Shown: in pieces, positions 27,332 to 36,122 of the stretch
Layout of the letters: every line of letters starts with the position of its first letter
Numbering within the stretch: position 1 is the stretch's first letter
From: Phyllobacteriaceae bacterium
GTDB lineage: Bacteria > Pseudomonadota > Alphaproteobacteria > Rhizobiales > Rhizobiaceae
Length of the DNA: 64,000 nt
Direction: 5' to 3'
NCBI GenBank assembly: GCA_016711085.1
Contig: JADJTR010000004.1
Coordinates: 372,001-436,000 of the forward strand
The notes under the pieces: model-generated
Told to the model about the DNA's origin: nothing
Databases searched by the model: none
Seen by the model: only the letters and a program-made list of their open reading frames with translations
Translations under genes and position numbers: made by a program

Positions 27332-28777
27332 ATGGCGAAAGGCAATTGGCCGGTGCATGGTGAGATCACCGGTTCGGTCGTGATGATCGGTTTTGGCTCG
27401 ATCGGGCGCGGTACGCTGCCGCTTATCGAGCGGCACTTCAAATTCGACAAATCCCGCATGGTGGTCATCGATCCGCGCGACGCCGATCGCAAGCTGCTCG
27501 ACGAGCGCGGCGTCCGCTTTCTGCGGGAGTCGGTCACCAAGGCGAACTACCGCAAGCTCTTGAAACCGCTGCTCACCGCCGGAGGCGGCCGGGGTTTCTG
27601 CGTCAACCTGTCGGTCGACACCTCGTCGCTCGACATCATGAAACTGTGCCGCGAGGTCGGCGCGCTTTATGTCGACACCGTCACCGAACCGTGGCCGGGC
27701 TTCTATTTCGACGCCAAGGCCGACAACGCCGCGCGCACCAATTACGCTCTGCGCGAAACGGTGCTTGAGGAGAAACGCCGCAAACCCGGCGGCCCGACGG
27801 CCGTATCCTGCTGCGGCGCCAATCCGGGCATGGTGTCGTGGTTCGTCAAGCATGCACTGGTCGATGTCGCCCGTGACCTCAAGCTCGACATCGTCGAGCC
27901 GGCGGCGTCCGATCGCGCCGGCTGGGCGAAATTGATGAAGAAGGTCGGCGTCAAGGGCATCCACATCGCCGAACGCGACACGCAGCGCGCCATAAAACCC
28001 AAACCGCTCGGCGTGTTCTGGAACACCTGGTCGGTCGAGGGATTCGTCTCGGAAGGCCTGCAGCCGGCCGAACTCGGCTGGGGCACCCACGAAAAATGGC
28101 TGCCGAAAAACGCCCGCAAGCAGAAAAAAGGCTGCAAGGCGGCGATTTTCCTTGAACAGCCCGGCGCCAACACGCGTGTGCGCTCCTGGTGTCCGACGCC
28201 GGGGCCGCAATACGGCTTCCTCGTCACCCACAACGAGGCGATCTCGATTGCCGACTATTTCACCGTGCGCGACAAGAAAGGCGAGACGGCCTACCGGCCG
28301 ACCTGCCACTACGCCTATCACCCCGGCAACGACGCGGTCCTGTCGATGCACGAGATGTTCGGCGCCGCCGGCAAGATGCAGGCCGCGCACCATGTGCTGA
28401 CCGAGGACGAACTGGTCGACGGCTCCGACGAGTTGGGCGTGCTGCTCTATGGCCACAAGCTCAATGCATACTGGTACGGCTCGCAGCTGACGCTCGAGGA
28501 AGCGCGCAAACTCGCGCCCCATCAGAACGCCACCGGCATGCAGGTGACGTCAGCCGTGCTCGCCGGCATGGTCTGGGCGCTGGAGAACCCGAACGCCGGC
28601 ATCGTCGAAGCGGAGGAAATGGACCATCGGCGCTGCCTCGAGGTGCAGCGACCCTATCTCGGTCCGGTCAATGGATTCTATACCGACTGGACGCCGCTCG
28701 CGGGGCGGCCGGGTCTGTTCGCCGAGGATATCGACGCCAAGGATCCCTGGCAGTTCCGCAATATCCTGGTGCGGTGA
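27332..28777 (+). CDS. hss: Homospermidine synthase
   Basis: 481 residues, standard size. NAD-dependent enzyme making sym-homospermidine from putrescine, the main long polyamine of many alphaproteobacteria. Nucleotide-binding GFGSIGRGTLPLIERHF, DTVTEPWPGFY, CCGANPGMVSWFVKHAL, FVSEGLQPAELGWGTHE (in parts) and TCHYAYHPGNDAV are all family signatures. AGGGGC precedes the ATG. It would use putrescine from the ornithine decarboxylase at 4.4-5.5 kb; they are not in one operon. Confidence 0.95.
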   Translation: MAKGNWPVHGEITGSVVMIGFGSIGRGTLPLIERHFKFDKSRMVVIDPRDADRKLLDERGVRFLRESVTKANYRKLLKPLLTAGGGRGFCVNLSVDTSSLDIMKLCREVGALYVDTVTEPWPGFYFDAKADNAARTNYALRETVLEEKRRKPGGPTAVSCCGANPGMVSWFVKHALVDVARDLKLDIVEPAASDRAGWAKLMKKVGVKGIHIAERDTQRAIKPKPLGVFWNTWSVEGFVSEGLQPAELGWGTHEKWLPKNARKQKKGCKAAIFLEQPGANTRVRSWCPTPGPQYGFLVTHNEAISIADYFTVRDKKGETAYRPTCHYAYHPGNDAVLSMHEMFGAAGKMQAAHHVLTEDELVDGSDELGVLLYGHKLNAYWYGSQLTLEEARKLAPHQNATGMQVTSAVLAGMVWALENPNAGIVEAEEMDHRRCLEVQRPYLGPVNGFYTDWTPLAGRPGLFAEDIDAKDPWQFRNILVR

Positions 28778-28855
28778 GTTCGCTCAAAGGATCGCGCGCC
28801 CCCCCGCCCGCCCCCCCCGGCGCCGCCGCGGCGGGGCCCGCCTTCGCGTCGTCCG

Positions 28856-28869
28856 GTGATCTGGATCAA
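28856..28869 (+). promoter_or_regulatory. FNR/FixK-like box
   Basis: GTGAT-CTGG-ATCAA is one base from TTGAT-N4-ATCAA and lies about 90 bp before the ATG of the next gene, a fitting distance for activation. Oxygen control of that gene is inferred. Confidence 0.35.
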
Positions 28870-28957
28870 CGCGGCGCGTCCCCTTCGACTGAGAATGTCG
28901 GCGGGAATAAATCCGCAAATGGGCTAACAATTTAATCCCGGCGGCCAGAGTCCCCCC

Positions 28958-29661
28958 ATGCGCGCCCCTGCCTTCCTCTTCGCCGCCGCCCTGTTCTCGG
29001 CCGGTCCTGCCTTCGCCGGGCCGATCGCCGATTTCAACGCCGAAATGACGGCGGTTTACGCCCAATATCGCATGGTCCTGTTCAAAACCAACCAAGGCGA
29101 CCAGCCGGCCTCCGCCAAACTCGCCGGCGACTTCGCCGCCGGCTGGAAAGCTCGGCGAACATTGGCGCGCGACGCCGCCGCCGCACCTCTCCGAGGACGC
29201 GGAGTGGGGCAAGACGCTTGACGACGTGGCGGCGCTCGCCGGCAAGGCTGGCGAGGAAATCGGCGCCGGCAAACTGCCCGAGGCGCACGAGACGCTTGAA
29301 GCCGTGCGCGCGGCGGTCAGCCAGCTGAACGCGCGCAACGGCCTCGTCACCTTTTCGGACCGCATGAACGACTACCATGCGTTCATGGAGCACGTGCTGA
29401 GCGCCAAATACGAGGGCGACGGCGCGAACGCGCGCAGGCCGGGCCGACGCGGCGGTGCTCGACTATCTCGCCGCGCAGATGAAAGCGAAAGCGCCGGCCG
29501 CCTACGCCGGCGACGCCGAATTCATCAAAGCGGTCGACGGCATCGCGGCGTCGGTCGACGCCTTCGCCAAGGCGGCGTTGGCGGGTGATGCGGCGGCGAT
29601 CAAGGCGGCGCAGGGTGGCCTGAAAAAACCCTACGCCATGGCTTTCGTCAAATTCGGTTGA
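28958..29661 (+). pseudogene. Periplasmic helical protein of unknown family, two apparent frameshifts
   Basis: Three successive frames make one ~230-residue protein: signal peptide (MRAPAFLFAAALFSAGPAFA), then FNAEMTAVYAQYRMVLFKTNQGD, then KLGEHWRATPPPHLSEDAEWGKTLDD..DRMNDYHAFMEHVLSAKY, then DAAVLDYLAAQMKAKAPAAYAGDAEFIKA to FVKFG. Frame changes lie at about 29149 (an extra A in AAA) and about 29435 (GCGCGC repeat). Mostly alpha-helical; cytochrome c'-like in feel but with no CxxCH heme motif, so I do not name it. An FNR-like box is upstream and a terminator downstream. Confidence 0.6.
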
Positions 29662-29698
29662 TCGGACCGGCGACCCTATCGCCGCGCGTCAGCTTTTC

Positions 29699-29743
29699 GG
29701 TAACGGCAATCCGGTAACATTGCGCCGTTACCGCCTTGTTTTT
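29699..29743 (+). terminator. Rho-independent terminator
   Basis: GGTAACGGC and GCCGTTACC form a perfect 9-bp stem with a 16-nt loop, followed by GCCTTGTTTTT. Confidence 0.65.
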
Positions 29744-29798
29744 GCCGCGAAACCGGGCAAATGAGGACATGAGCGGTCTTCTCGCGAGGGGTGTTGCA

Positions 29799-30185
29799 AT
29801 GCTGAACAAGCGTTTTGTCGTTCTGGCGGCGACGGCGGCGATAGCCGGTTGCCAAATCGGTGGACCCGGCGGCGGCAGCGGTCCAGGCCCTCAGATCACC
29901 GCGCCAGCCAGACCCAGCGTCGACGGCCAATGGATCGGCACCGACGGCGTTGCGATCTCCACCTTCCAGGCCGGCAAGTTCACCTCCGCCCTGGCGTCTT
30001 CGGGCGAAATTCTCACCGAGGGCAGCTATACGGTCGAACCGAACGGATTGGTCAAGGTCCAGTTCTATTCGGTCAAGGCGGCAAAGGATGTCGCCGCCAA
30101 TTGCCTGATCGCCGAAGGATCGCGGTTGAACTGCACGCTCGACAACGGCACCCAGTTCACTCTGGTGCGCAAGTCGATCGCCTGA
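29799..30185 (+). CDS. Outer-membrane lipoprotein, Omp10-like
   Basis: 128 residues. Lipoprotein signal: MLNKRFVVLAATAAIAGC, with Cys18 as the likely acylation site, then a Gly-rich linker and a small beta domain (DGQWIGTDGVAISTFQAGKF ... NCTLDNGTQFTLV). Length, order and composition resemble Brucella/Rhizobium Omp10. GAGGGG lies before the ATG. Confidence 0.75.
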   Translation: MLNKRFVVLAATAAIAGCQIGGPGGGSGPGPQITAPARPSVDGQWIGTDGVAISTFQAGKFTSALASSGEILTEGSYTVEPNGLVKVQFYSVKAAKDVAANCLIAEGSRLNCTLDNGTQFTLVRKSIA

Positions 30186-30253
30186 CATCATTTTTCCCGC
30201 TTGCGCGGCTTTGCCGGTCCCTGCGATAAATCCCGCAAGGGCCGGGAGAAAAC

Positions 30254-31507
30254 ATGTCCGATCATTTCGACAAACTCGAAACGCGACCGCCGCGCGACCG
30301 GCATGTCGCGCTCTATTCCAGGCTGCCGCATTTTCTCGACAACGCCCTGCGCACCGCCCCGGGCCTGGCCGCGCACCTTGCCGGAACTGACCCGCCGGGG
30401 GTGAATTCGCCTGCTGCGCTGGCTGAATTGCCGATCCTGCACAAGGCCGATCTGCTCGAGCGCCAGCACCGGGACCCGCCCTTCGGCGGTTTCGCCAACG
30501 CCGCCCTGCTCGCCGGCGCGCGCGTCTTCCAGTCGCCCGGTCCGATCTGGGAAATCCAGGGACCGGGTCCGGATCCCTGGGGGGCGGCGCGCGCTTTCTT
30601 CGCCGCCGGCGTGCGCGCGGGCGACATCGTTCATAACGCGTTTGCCTACCACATGACGCCTGGCGCCTTCATCCTCGAGGAAGGGGCGCGCATGCTCGGC
30701 TGCACGGTTTTCGCCGCCGGGGCCGGCAACACCGAAATCCAGGTGGAGGCGGCGGCGCAATTGCGCCCGACCGTCTACGCCGGCACGCCGGACTTTCTCA
30801 AGGCGCTTCTCGACAAGGCGGCCGAGACCGGCCGCGATCTCACGTCGATCCGCCGGGCGCTGGTGTCGGGCGGGGCGCTTTTCCCGTCGCTGCGAGCCGA
30901 ATACCAGTCGCGCGGCGTCTCGGTGTTCCAGTGTTACGCCACGGCGGAATGCGGCGTCATCGCCTACGAAACCACCGACGCCGAGGGAAATTCCCTGCCC
31001 GGCATGGTCGTCAACGAAAACCTGATCGTCGAGATCGTCCGGCCGGGAACCGGCGATCCGGTCGCCGATGGCGAAGTCGGCGAAGTGGTGGTCACCCCGT
31101 TCAACCCGGCCTATCCCCTGATCCGGCTTGCCACCGGCGACCTTTCCGCCTTCATCGACGGGCCGTCGCCGTGCGGGCGAACCAACAAGCGGCTGAAGGG
31201 CTGGATGGGCCGGGCCGACCAACGCACCAAGGTCAAAGGCATGTTCGTCGATCCCAAACAGGTCGCCGATGTGCTGCGCCGCCATGGCGAAATCGCGCGC
31301 GCGCGCCTCGTGGTCTCCCGCGACGGCGATCGCGACGTCATGACCTTGCGCGTCGAATCCGCCATTGGCGCGACGCCGGACGCAAAAGCCGTCGAAGCGA
31401 GCCTGCGCGATGTCACCCGGCTTGGCGGATCGGTGGAAATCGTCGCGCCCGGTTCCCTGCCCAATGACGGCAAGGTCATCGCCGACGAGCGCGATTATTC
31501 CAAGTGA
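30254..31507 (+). CDS. Phenylacetate-CoA-ligase-like AMP-forming adenylate synthetase
   Basis: 417 residues. ANL-family adenylating enzyme of the PaaK type: Tyr/Asp segments around HNAFAYHMTPGAFI, VYAGTPDFLKALLDKA, ALVSGGALFPSLR, QCYATAECGVIAYE (the ATP-binding YGxTE equivalent), RLATGDLSAF and a C-terminal lid with GMFVDPKQV. It activates an aromatic or other carboxylic acid with ATP to acyl-CoA; no phenylacetate pathway genes are nearby, so substrate is open. Confidence 0.87.
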   Translation: MSDHFDKLETRPPRDRHVALYSRLPHFLDNALRTAPGLAAHLAGTDPPGVNSPAALAELPILHKADLLERQHRDPPFGGFANAALLAGARVFQSPGPIWEIQGPGPDPWGAARAFFAAGVRAGDIVHNAFAYHMTPGAFILEEGARMLGCTVFAAGAGNTEIQVEAAAQLRPTVYAGTPDFLKALLDKAAETGRDLTSIRRALVSGGALFPSLRAEYQSRGVSVFQCYATAECGVIAYETTDAEGNSLPGMVVNENLIVEIVRPGTGDPVADGEVGEVVVTPFNPAYPLIRLATGDLSAFIDGPSPCGRTNKRLKGWMGRADQRTKVKGMFVDPKQVADVLRRHGEIARARLVVSRDGDRDVMTLRVESAIGATPDAKAVEASLRDVTRLGGSVEIVAPGSLPNDGKVIADERDYSK

Positions 31508-31579
31508 CGGCGCACGCCGACGGTTTTGCAAATTCCGCTTTACGGAATGGCAATCCCGAGGCAAACGGACAGCAAACAC

Positions 31580-31710
31580 CCCCACCCCTGACCCCTTCCC
31601 TCAAGGGGGGAATCGGTTGGCGTCCTGAACCGGAATTTGTCGCGCGCGGATTGCGGCGAGACAACCGCCAAATCCCCCTCCCCCTCGAGGGGGAGGGGTC
31701 AGGGGTGGGG
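31580..31710. repeat. 131-bp palindromic repeat element
   Basis: Perfect 17-bp inverted repeats end the element: CCCCACCCCTGACCCCT (31580-31596) and its complement (31694-31710). Near the right end a second, CTCGAG-centred palindrome of C and G runs occurs. It occupies the gap before ferrochelatase. Similar C-rich palindromes are frequent between genes in Hyphomicrobiales. Confidence 0.6.
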
Positions 31711-31770
31711 TTAGATCCGCCGCGAACCCGCCGCGATTCAACGGCTCGCCGACCCGCGAGGGAGAAGTTC

Positions 31771-32826
31771 ATGACGACCATCGACGCCGCGCGCGCCGCC
31801 GCCATCGGTCCGTTGCCGCACGACCATCCGCCGGTCGCGCCGAAGAAGACCGGCGTGTTGCTGGTCAATCTCGGCACGCCCGACGGAACCGACTACGCGC
31901 CGATGCGGCGCTACCTCAAACAGTTCCTGTCCGACCCCCGCGTCATCGAATGGCCGAAGGCGCTGTGGTACCCGATCCTCTACGGCATCGTCCTCAACAC
32001 GCGGCCGAAAAAATCGGGCGCCGCCTATGCCTCGATCTGGAACAAGGAGCGCAATGAATCGCCGCTGCGCACCTACACGCGGGCCCAGGGCGAAAAACTC
32101 GCCGCGACGCTTTCCGCCCTGCCGCATGTCGAGGTCGCCTGGGCGATGCGCTACGGCAATCCGTCGATGGAAAGCGTCGTCAACGGCATGAAGGAGCGCG
32201 GCTGCGAGCGCATCGTGATGGTCCCGCTCTACCCGCAATATTCCGCGCCGACGACGGCGACGGTGAACGACGAATTTTTCCGTGTACTGATGAAGATGCG
32301 TTGGCAGCCGGCGATACGCATCGCGCCGTGGTGGCACGACGAGCCGGTCTACATCGAGGCGCTGGCGAATTCGATCGAGGCGCATCTGAAAACGCTCGAT
32401 CATGAACCGGAGGTCGTGCTCGCCTCCTGGCACGGCATTCCGCAGAGCTATTTCGCCAAGGGCGATCCTTACCATTGCCAGTGCCTGAAATCGACGCGGC
32501 TGCTGCGCGAGCGCCTCGGCTGGAGCGAGACGAAGCTCCTCGCCACCTTCCAGTCCCGCTTCGGGCCGGAAGAATGGCTGCAGCCCTACACCGACAAGAC
32601 GATCGAGAAGCTGGCCAAGGACGGTGTCAAATCCATCGCCGTGTTCAACCCGGGCTTTGTTTCCGATTGCCTCGAAACTCTGGAGGAAATGGCGGTCGAG
32701 GGCGCAGAGATTTTCCGCCATGCCGGCGGCGCGCATTTCACCCACATTCCCTGCCTCAATGACGGCGTTGACGGCATGACCGTCATCGAAACCATCGTGC
32801 GGCGCGAATTGTCGGGGTGGGCGTGA
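31771..32826 (+). CDS. hemH: Ferrochelatase
   Basis: 351 residues. Inserts Fe2+ into protoporphyrin IX, the last step of heme synthesis. Family features: VLLVNLGTPDG, NPSMESVV, VPLYPQYSAPTTATVNDEF (in parts), catalytic His in ASWHGIPQSY and Glu in FNPGFVSDCLETLEE. GGGAG precedes the ATG at 31771. The stop overlaps the next start as GTGA. Confidence 0.95.
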   Translation: MTTIDAARAAAIGPLPHDHPPVAPKKTGVLLVNLGTPDGTDYAPMRRYLKQFLSDPRVIEWPKALWYPILYGIVLNTRPKKSGAAYASIWNKERNESPLRTYTRAQGEKLAATLSALPHVEVAWAMRYGNPSMESVVNGMKERGCERIVMVPLYPQYSAPTTATVNDEFFRVLMKMRWQPAIRIAPWWHDEPVYIEALANSIEAHLKTLDHEPEVVLASWHGIPQSYFAKGDPYHCQCLKSTRLLRERLGWSETKLLATFQSRFGPEEWLQPYTDKTIEKLAKDGVKSIAVFNPGFVSDCLETLEEMAVEGAEIFRHAGGAHFTHIPCLNDGVDGMTVIETIVRRELSGWA

Positions 32827-33503
32827 GCAAGCCGAGGCTCATCCTGTCGTGGTCGTCGGGCAAGGATTGCGCCTTCGCGCTTCATGCCCTGCGGCGGGAA
32901 GGCCGCTACGATGTCGTCGGTCTCGCCACGACGTTCAACTCGGCCTTCGATCGCGTCGCCATGCATGCGGTGCGGCGCGAACTGGTCGAGGCGCAGGCCG
33001 CCGCGACCGGCCTGCCCTTGTGGCGCATCGACCTGCCCTGGCCCTGCTCGAACGAGGATTACGAACGCATCATGACCGGCTTCGTCGCCGAAGCGCGGGC
33101 CGCCGGCGTGACCGCCATGGCCTTTGGCGATCTCTTCCTCGAAGACGTGCGCGCCTATCGGGAAAAGAACCTCGCCGGCACGGGAATGGAACCGGTCTTT
33201 CCGCTTTGGGGCCGCGACACGAGCCTGCTGGCGCGCGAAATGATCGCGGCGGGACTTGAGGCGCGCGTGACCTGCGTCGATCCGCGCCAACTCGATCCCT
33301 CATTCGCCGGCCGCGCCTTCGACGCCGCCTTTCTCGACGATCTGCCGGGTGGCGTCGACCCCTGCGGCGAGCGCGGCGAATTTCATTCTTTTTGCCACGC
33401 CGGACCGATGTTCGATCGTCCACTCGCCATCCGCCTCGGCCATACCGTGACCCGCGACGGCTTCGTCTTCACCGATTTGCTGGCCGCCGACGTCGAAAGG
33501 TGA
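32823..33503 (+). CDS. Diphthine-ammonia-ligase-like PP-loop ATPase
   Basis: 226 residues. PP-loop ATP pyrophosphatase: SWSSGKDCA (SGGKDS-like) near residue 10, AFGDLFLEDVRAYRE and GMEPVFPLWGRDTSLLAREM, the Dph6/MJ0570 family pattern. Eukaryotic and archaeal members amidate diphthine; bacteria lack diphthamide, so the substrate here is unknown. GTG start overlapping hemH's stop by 4 bp (GTGA). Confidence 0.88.
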   Translation: MSKPRLILSWSSGKDCAFALHALRREGRYDVVGLATTFNSAFDRVAMHAVRRELVEAQAAATGLPLWRIDLPWPCSNEDYERIMTGFVAEARAAGVTAMAFGDLFLEDVRAYREKNLAGTGMEPVFPLWGRDTSLLAREMIAAGLEARVTCVDPRQLDPSFAGRAFDAAFLDDLPGGVDPCGERGEFHSFCHAGPMFDRPLAIRLGHTVTRDGFVFTDLLAADVER

Positions 33504-33566
33504 TGCGCCGCCACAATTCGTGCTTATATGCGCGGGGCTGAACGATTTACGCGGAGGGCTTCCCGA

Positions 33567-34514
33567 ATGTTCACCGGTTTCGACATCCTCATCCCCGTCC
33601 TCGTCATCCTCGTGTTTCTTGTCCTCTTCGCCGGCGTCAAGACGGTGCCGCAGGGCTTCAACTTCACAGTCGAGCGCTTCGGCCGTTTTACGCGATCGCT
33701 CACGCCCGGCCTCAACCTGATCATCCCGTTCATCGACCGCATCGGCTCGAAAATGAACATGATGGAGCAGGTATACGACGTGCCGACCCAGGAGGTCATC
33801 ACCAAGGACAACGCCACCGTCGCCGTCGACGGCGTCGCCTTTTTCCAGGTGCTGAACGCGGCGCAGGCCGCTTACCAGGTCGCCAATCTGCAAAACGCGA
33901 TCCTGAACCTCACCATGACCAACATCCGCACCGTCATGGGCTCGATGGACCTCGACGAATTGCTCTCCAACCGCGACGCCATCAACGAGCGCCTGCTGCG
34001 CGTCGTCGACGACGCGGCGCATCCGTGGGGCATCAAGATGACCCGCGTCGAAATCAAGGACATCAACCCGCCCAAGCAACTGGTCGATTCGATGGCCCGC
34101 CAGATGATGGCGGAACGCGAAAAGCGCGCCCAGATTCTCGAGGCCGAAGGCAAGAAGCAGGCGCAGGTGCTTGAGGCCGAGGGTCGCAAGGAGGCCGCCT
34201 TCCGCGACGCCGAGGCGCGCGAACGTTCGGCCGAAGCCGAGGCCAAGGCGACGCAGATGGTCTCCGACGCCATCGCCAAGGGCGACGTGCAGGCAATCAA
34301 TTATTTCGTCGCCCAGAAATACACCGAGGCGCTCGGCAAGATCGCATCGGCCCCGAACCAGAAAATCATCATGCTGCCGATCGAGGCCTCGTCGCTGATC
34401 GGTTCGCTCGGCGGCATCGGCGCGATCTCGAAGGATCTGTTCAGCGACGCCGGCGCGGCCAACCGGGCCCATTCCGCCTCGCGTCCGCCGCGCACCGGCG
34501 GCAACGAGGGTTGA
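33567..34514 (+). CDS. SPFH/stomatin-like membrane protein (QmcA type)
   Basis: 315 residues. One N-terminal membrane helix (ILIPVLVILVFLVLFAGVKTV), SPFH/Band 7 domain with VPQGFNFTVERFGRFTRSLTPG in pieces and a long coiled-coil (EREKRAQILEAEGKKQAQVLEAEGRKEA in pieces). Paired with an NfeD gene 4 bp downstream, as is usual for this class; the pair forms large membrane assemblies for lipid-domain or protein quality control. GGAGGG precedes the ATG. Confidence 0.93.
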   Translation: MFTGFDILIPVLVILVFLVLFAGVKTVPQGFNFTVERFGRFTRSLTPGLNLIIPFIDRIGSKMNMMEQVYDVPTQEVITKDNATVAVDGVAFFQVLNAAQAAYQVANLQNAILNLTMTNIRTVMGSMDLDELLSNRDAINERLLRVVDDAAHPWGIKMTRVEIKDINPPKQLVDSMARQMMAEREKRAQILEAEGKKQAQVLEAEGRKEAAFRDAEARERSAEAEAKATQMVSDAIAKGDVQAINYFVAQKYTEALGKIASAPNQKIIMLPIEASSLIGSLGGIGAISKDLFSDAGAANRAHSASRPPRTGGNEG

Positions 34515-34518
34515 GATC

Positions 34519-34977
34519 ATGATCGCGCGCATGATCCTCGAACTCGGACCCTGGGCCTGGATGGTGCTGGGGTTCATCCTGCTCGCCGCCGAGATCGTCG
34601 TGCCCGGCATATTCCTGCTGTGGATCGGCCTGGCGGCGATCGCCACCAGCGTCCTGTCGCTCGCCCTGTGGGGCGCCGATTTCTGGGTCTGGCAAGTGCA
34701 ATGGCTGGTGTTTCTCGCCCTGGCGCTGGTCTCGGCCTACGCAGGCAAGCGCCTTATGGCGGGCTATGGCGATGAGAGCGACCAGCCGCTCCTCAACCGG
34801 CGCGAGGCGCAATTGGTCGGTCGCACCGCGACGCTCACCGAACCGATCCGCGAAGGCTACGGGCGAATCCGTCTCGATGACACGATGTGGCGGGTGCGCG
34901 GCCCGGATTCGCCCTCGGGCGCCCGTGTGCGGGTGACGGCCGTCGACAATTCGGAACTGGTCGTCGAAGCGGCATAA
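34519..34977 (+). CDS. NfeD family protein
   Basis: 152 residues: three to four membrane helices (WAWMVLGFILLAAEIVVPG, FLLWIGLAAIATSVLSLAL, WQVQWLVFLALALVSAY) and a C-terminal OB-fold domain (LVGRTATLTEPI..GRIRLDDTMWRVRGPD). Short, protease-less NfeD of the type that partners with stomatin-like proteins. Convergent with kdsD with only 4 bp between stops. Confidence 0.92.
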   Translation: MIARMILELGPWAWMVLGFILLAAEIVVPGIFLLWIGLAAIATSVLSLALWGADFWVWQVQWLVFLALALVSAYAGKRLMAGYGDESDQPLLNRREAQLVGRTATLTEPIREGYGRIRLDDTMWRVRGPDSPSGARVRVTAVDNSELVVEAA

Positions 34978-34981
34978 GGCC

Positions 34982-35965
34982 CTATGCCGCGCCGATCCGG
35001 AGCAGGTCGTGCAGATGCACGATGCCGACCGGACGTTCCCTGTCGACCACCATCAGCGTCGTGATCGCTGCCGCGTTCAGCATCTGCAAGGCGGTGGCGG
35101 CAAGCGTGTCGGGCGCGATGGTCTTCGGATTCGGCGTCATCACATCGTCGACGCGCAACGACAGCAGATCGCTATCGATGTGGCGTCGCAAATCGCCATC
35201 GGTGATGATTCCGGCCAGTTTGCCGTTCTCATCGGCGATGGCGACGCAACCGAAGCCCTTGGCCGATACCTCAAGGATGGCTTCGCGCATGCTGGTGCCG
35301 GAAGCGACCAGCGGCAGCGCCTCGCCGCCATGCATGATGTCGCGCGCCAAGGTAAGATTGGCGCCGAGCTGACCGCCGGGATGGAAAGTGCGGAAATGGT
35401 CGGCGGTGAAGCCGCGGACCTCCAGCAAGGCGATGGCGATGCAATCGCCGAGCACGAGCTGCATCAGCGTCGAAGTCGTCGGCGCGAGGCCGTGCGGACA
35501 GGCTTCCGCCGCCCGCGGCAGGAGAAGCGCGATGTCGGCGGCGCGCGCCAGCGCCGAATCCGCGCCGGCGGTGATGGCGATCAGCGGGATGGAGAAGCGA
35601 CGTGAATAAGCGACGATGCCCTTCAGTTCGGCGCTCTCGCCCGACCAGGATATGGCGATGATCGCGTCGTCGCGGGCGATCATGCCGAGATCGCCATGAA
35701 CCGCTTCGACGGGATGGACGAAAAACGCCGGCGTGCCGGTGGACGCCAGCGTCGCGGCGATCTTGGCGGCGATATGGCCGCTCTTGCCCACGCCAGTGAC
35801 GATCACCCGCCCTTTGATGCCGGAAACCGCGCCGATCGCCGCAGCGAAGGGTTCCGCCAGACCGTTCGACAGGGCGTCCGCCAACGCCGCCATGCCGCCC
35901 TGCTCGGTCAACACCGTGCGTTGGGCCGAAGCGATGGACAATTCGGGAATGTGATGGGAAATCAT
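34982..35965 (-). CDS. kdsD: Arabinose-5-phosphate isomerase (KpsF/GutQ/KdsD family)
   Basis: 327 residues. SIS sugar-isomerase domain (VIVTGVGKSGHIAAKIAATLASTGTPAFFVHP in pieces, SWSGESAELKGI, HGLAPTTSTLMQLVLGD) followed by two CBS domains. Converts ribulose 5-phosphate to arabinose 5-phosphate for Kdo of lipopolysaccharide. The ATG at 35965 gives MISHHIPELSIASAQRT; the open frame extends upstream without similarity. Confidence 0.92.
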   Translation of the reverse strand: MISHHIPELSIASAQRTVLTEQGGMAALADALSNGLAEPFAAAIGAVSGIKGRVIVTGVGKSGHIAAKIAATLASTGTPAFFVHPVEAVHGDLGMIARDDAIIAISWSGESAELKGIVAYSRRFSIPLIAITAGADSALARAADIALLLPRAAEACPHGLAPTTSTLMQLVLGDCIAIALLEVRGFTADHFRTFHPGGQLGANLTLARDIMHGGEALPLVASGTSMREAILEVSAKGFGCVAIADENGKLAGIITDGDLRRHIDSDLLSLRVDDVMTPNPKTIAPDTLAATALQMLNAAAITTLMVVDRERPVGIVHLHDLLRIGAA

Positions 35966-36122
35966 GATCCGGTCCGCGGTGAATTCGTTGGCAGGCGATA
36001 ACCTGCTTCGCCTTCCTTTGTCGAATCCCGGAGCTTTCCACCCGTCCGATTTCAAGGAAGCGTTAACCATCCCCGTTTACCAATTGGCAAAGATTGACGG
36101 TAACCGGAACCGGTCGAAGCCG

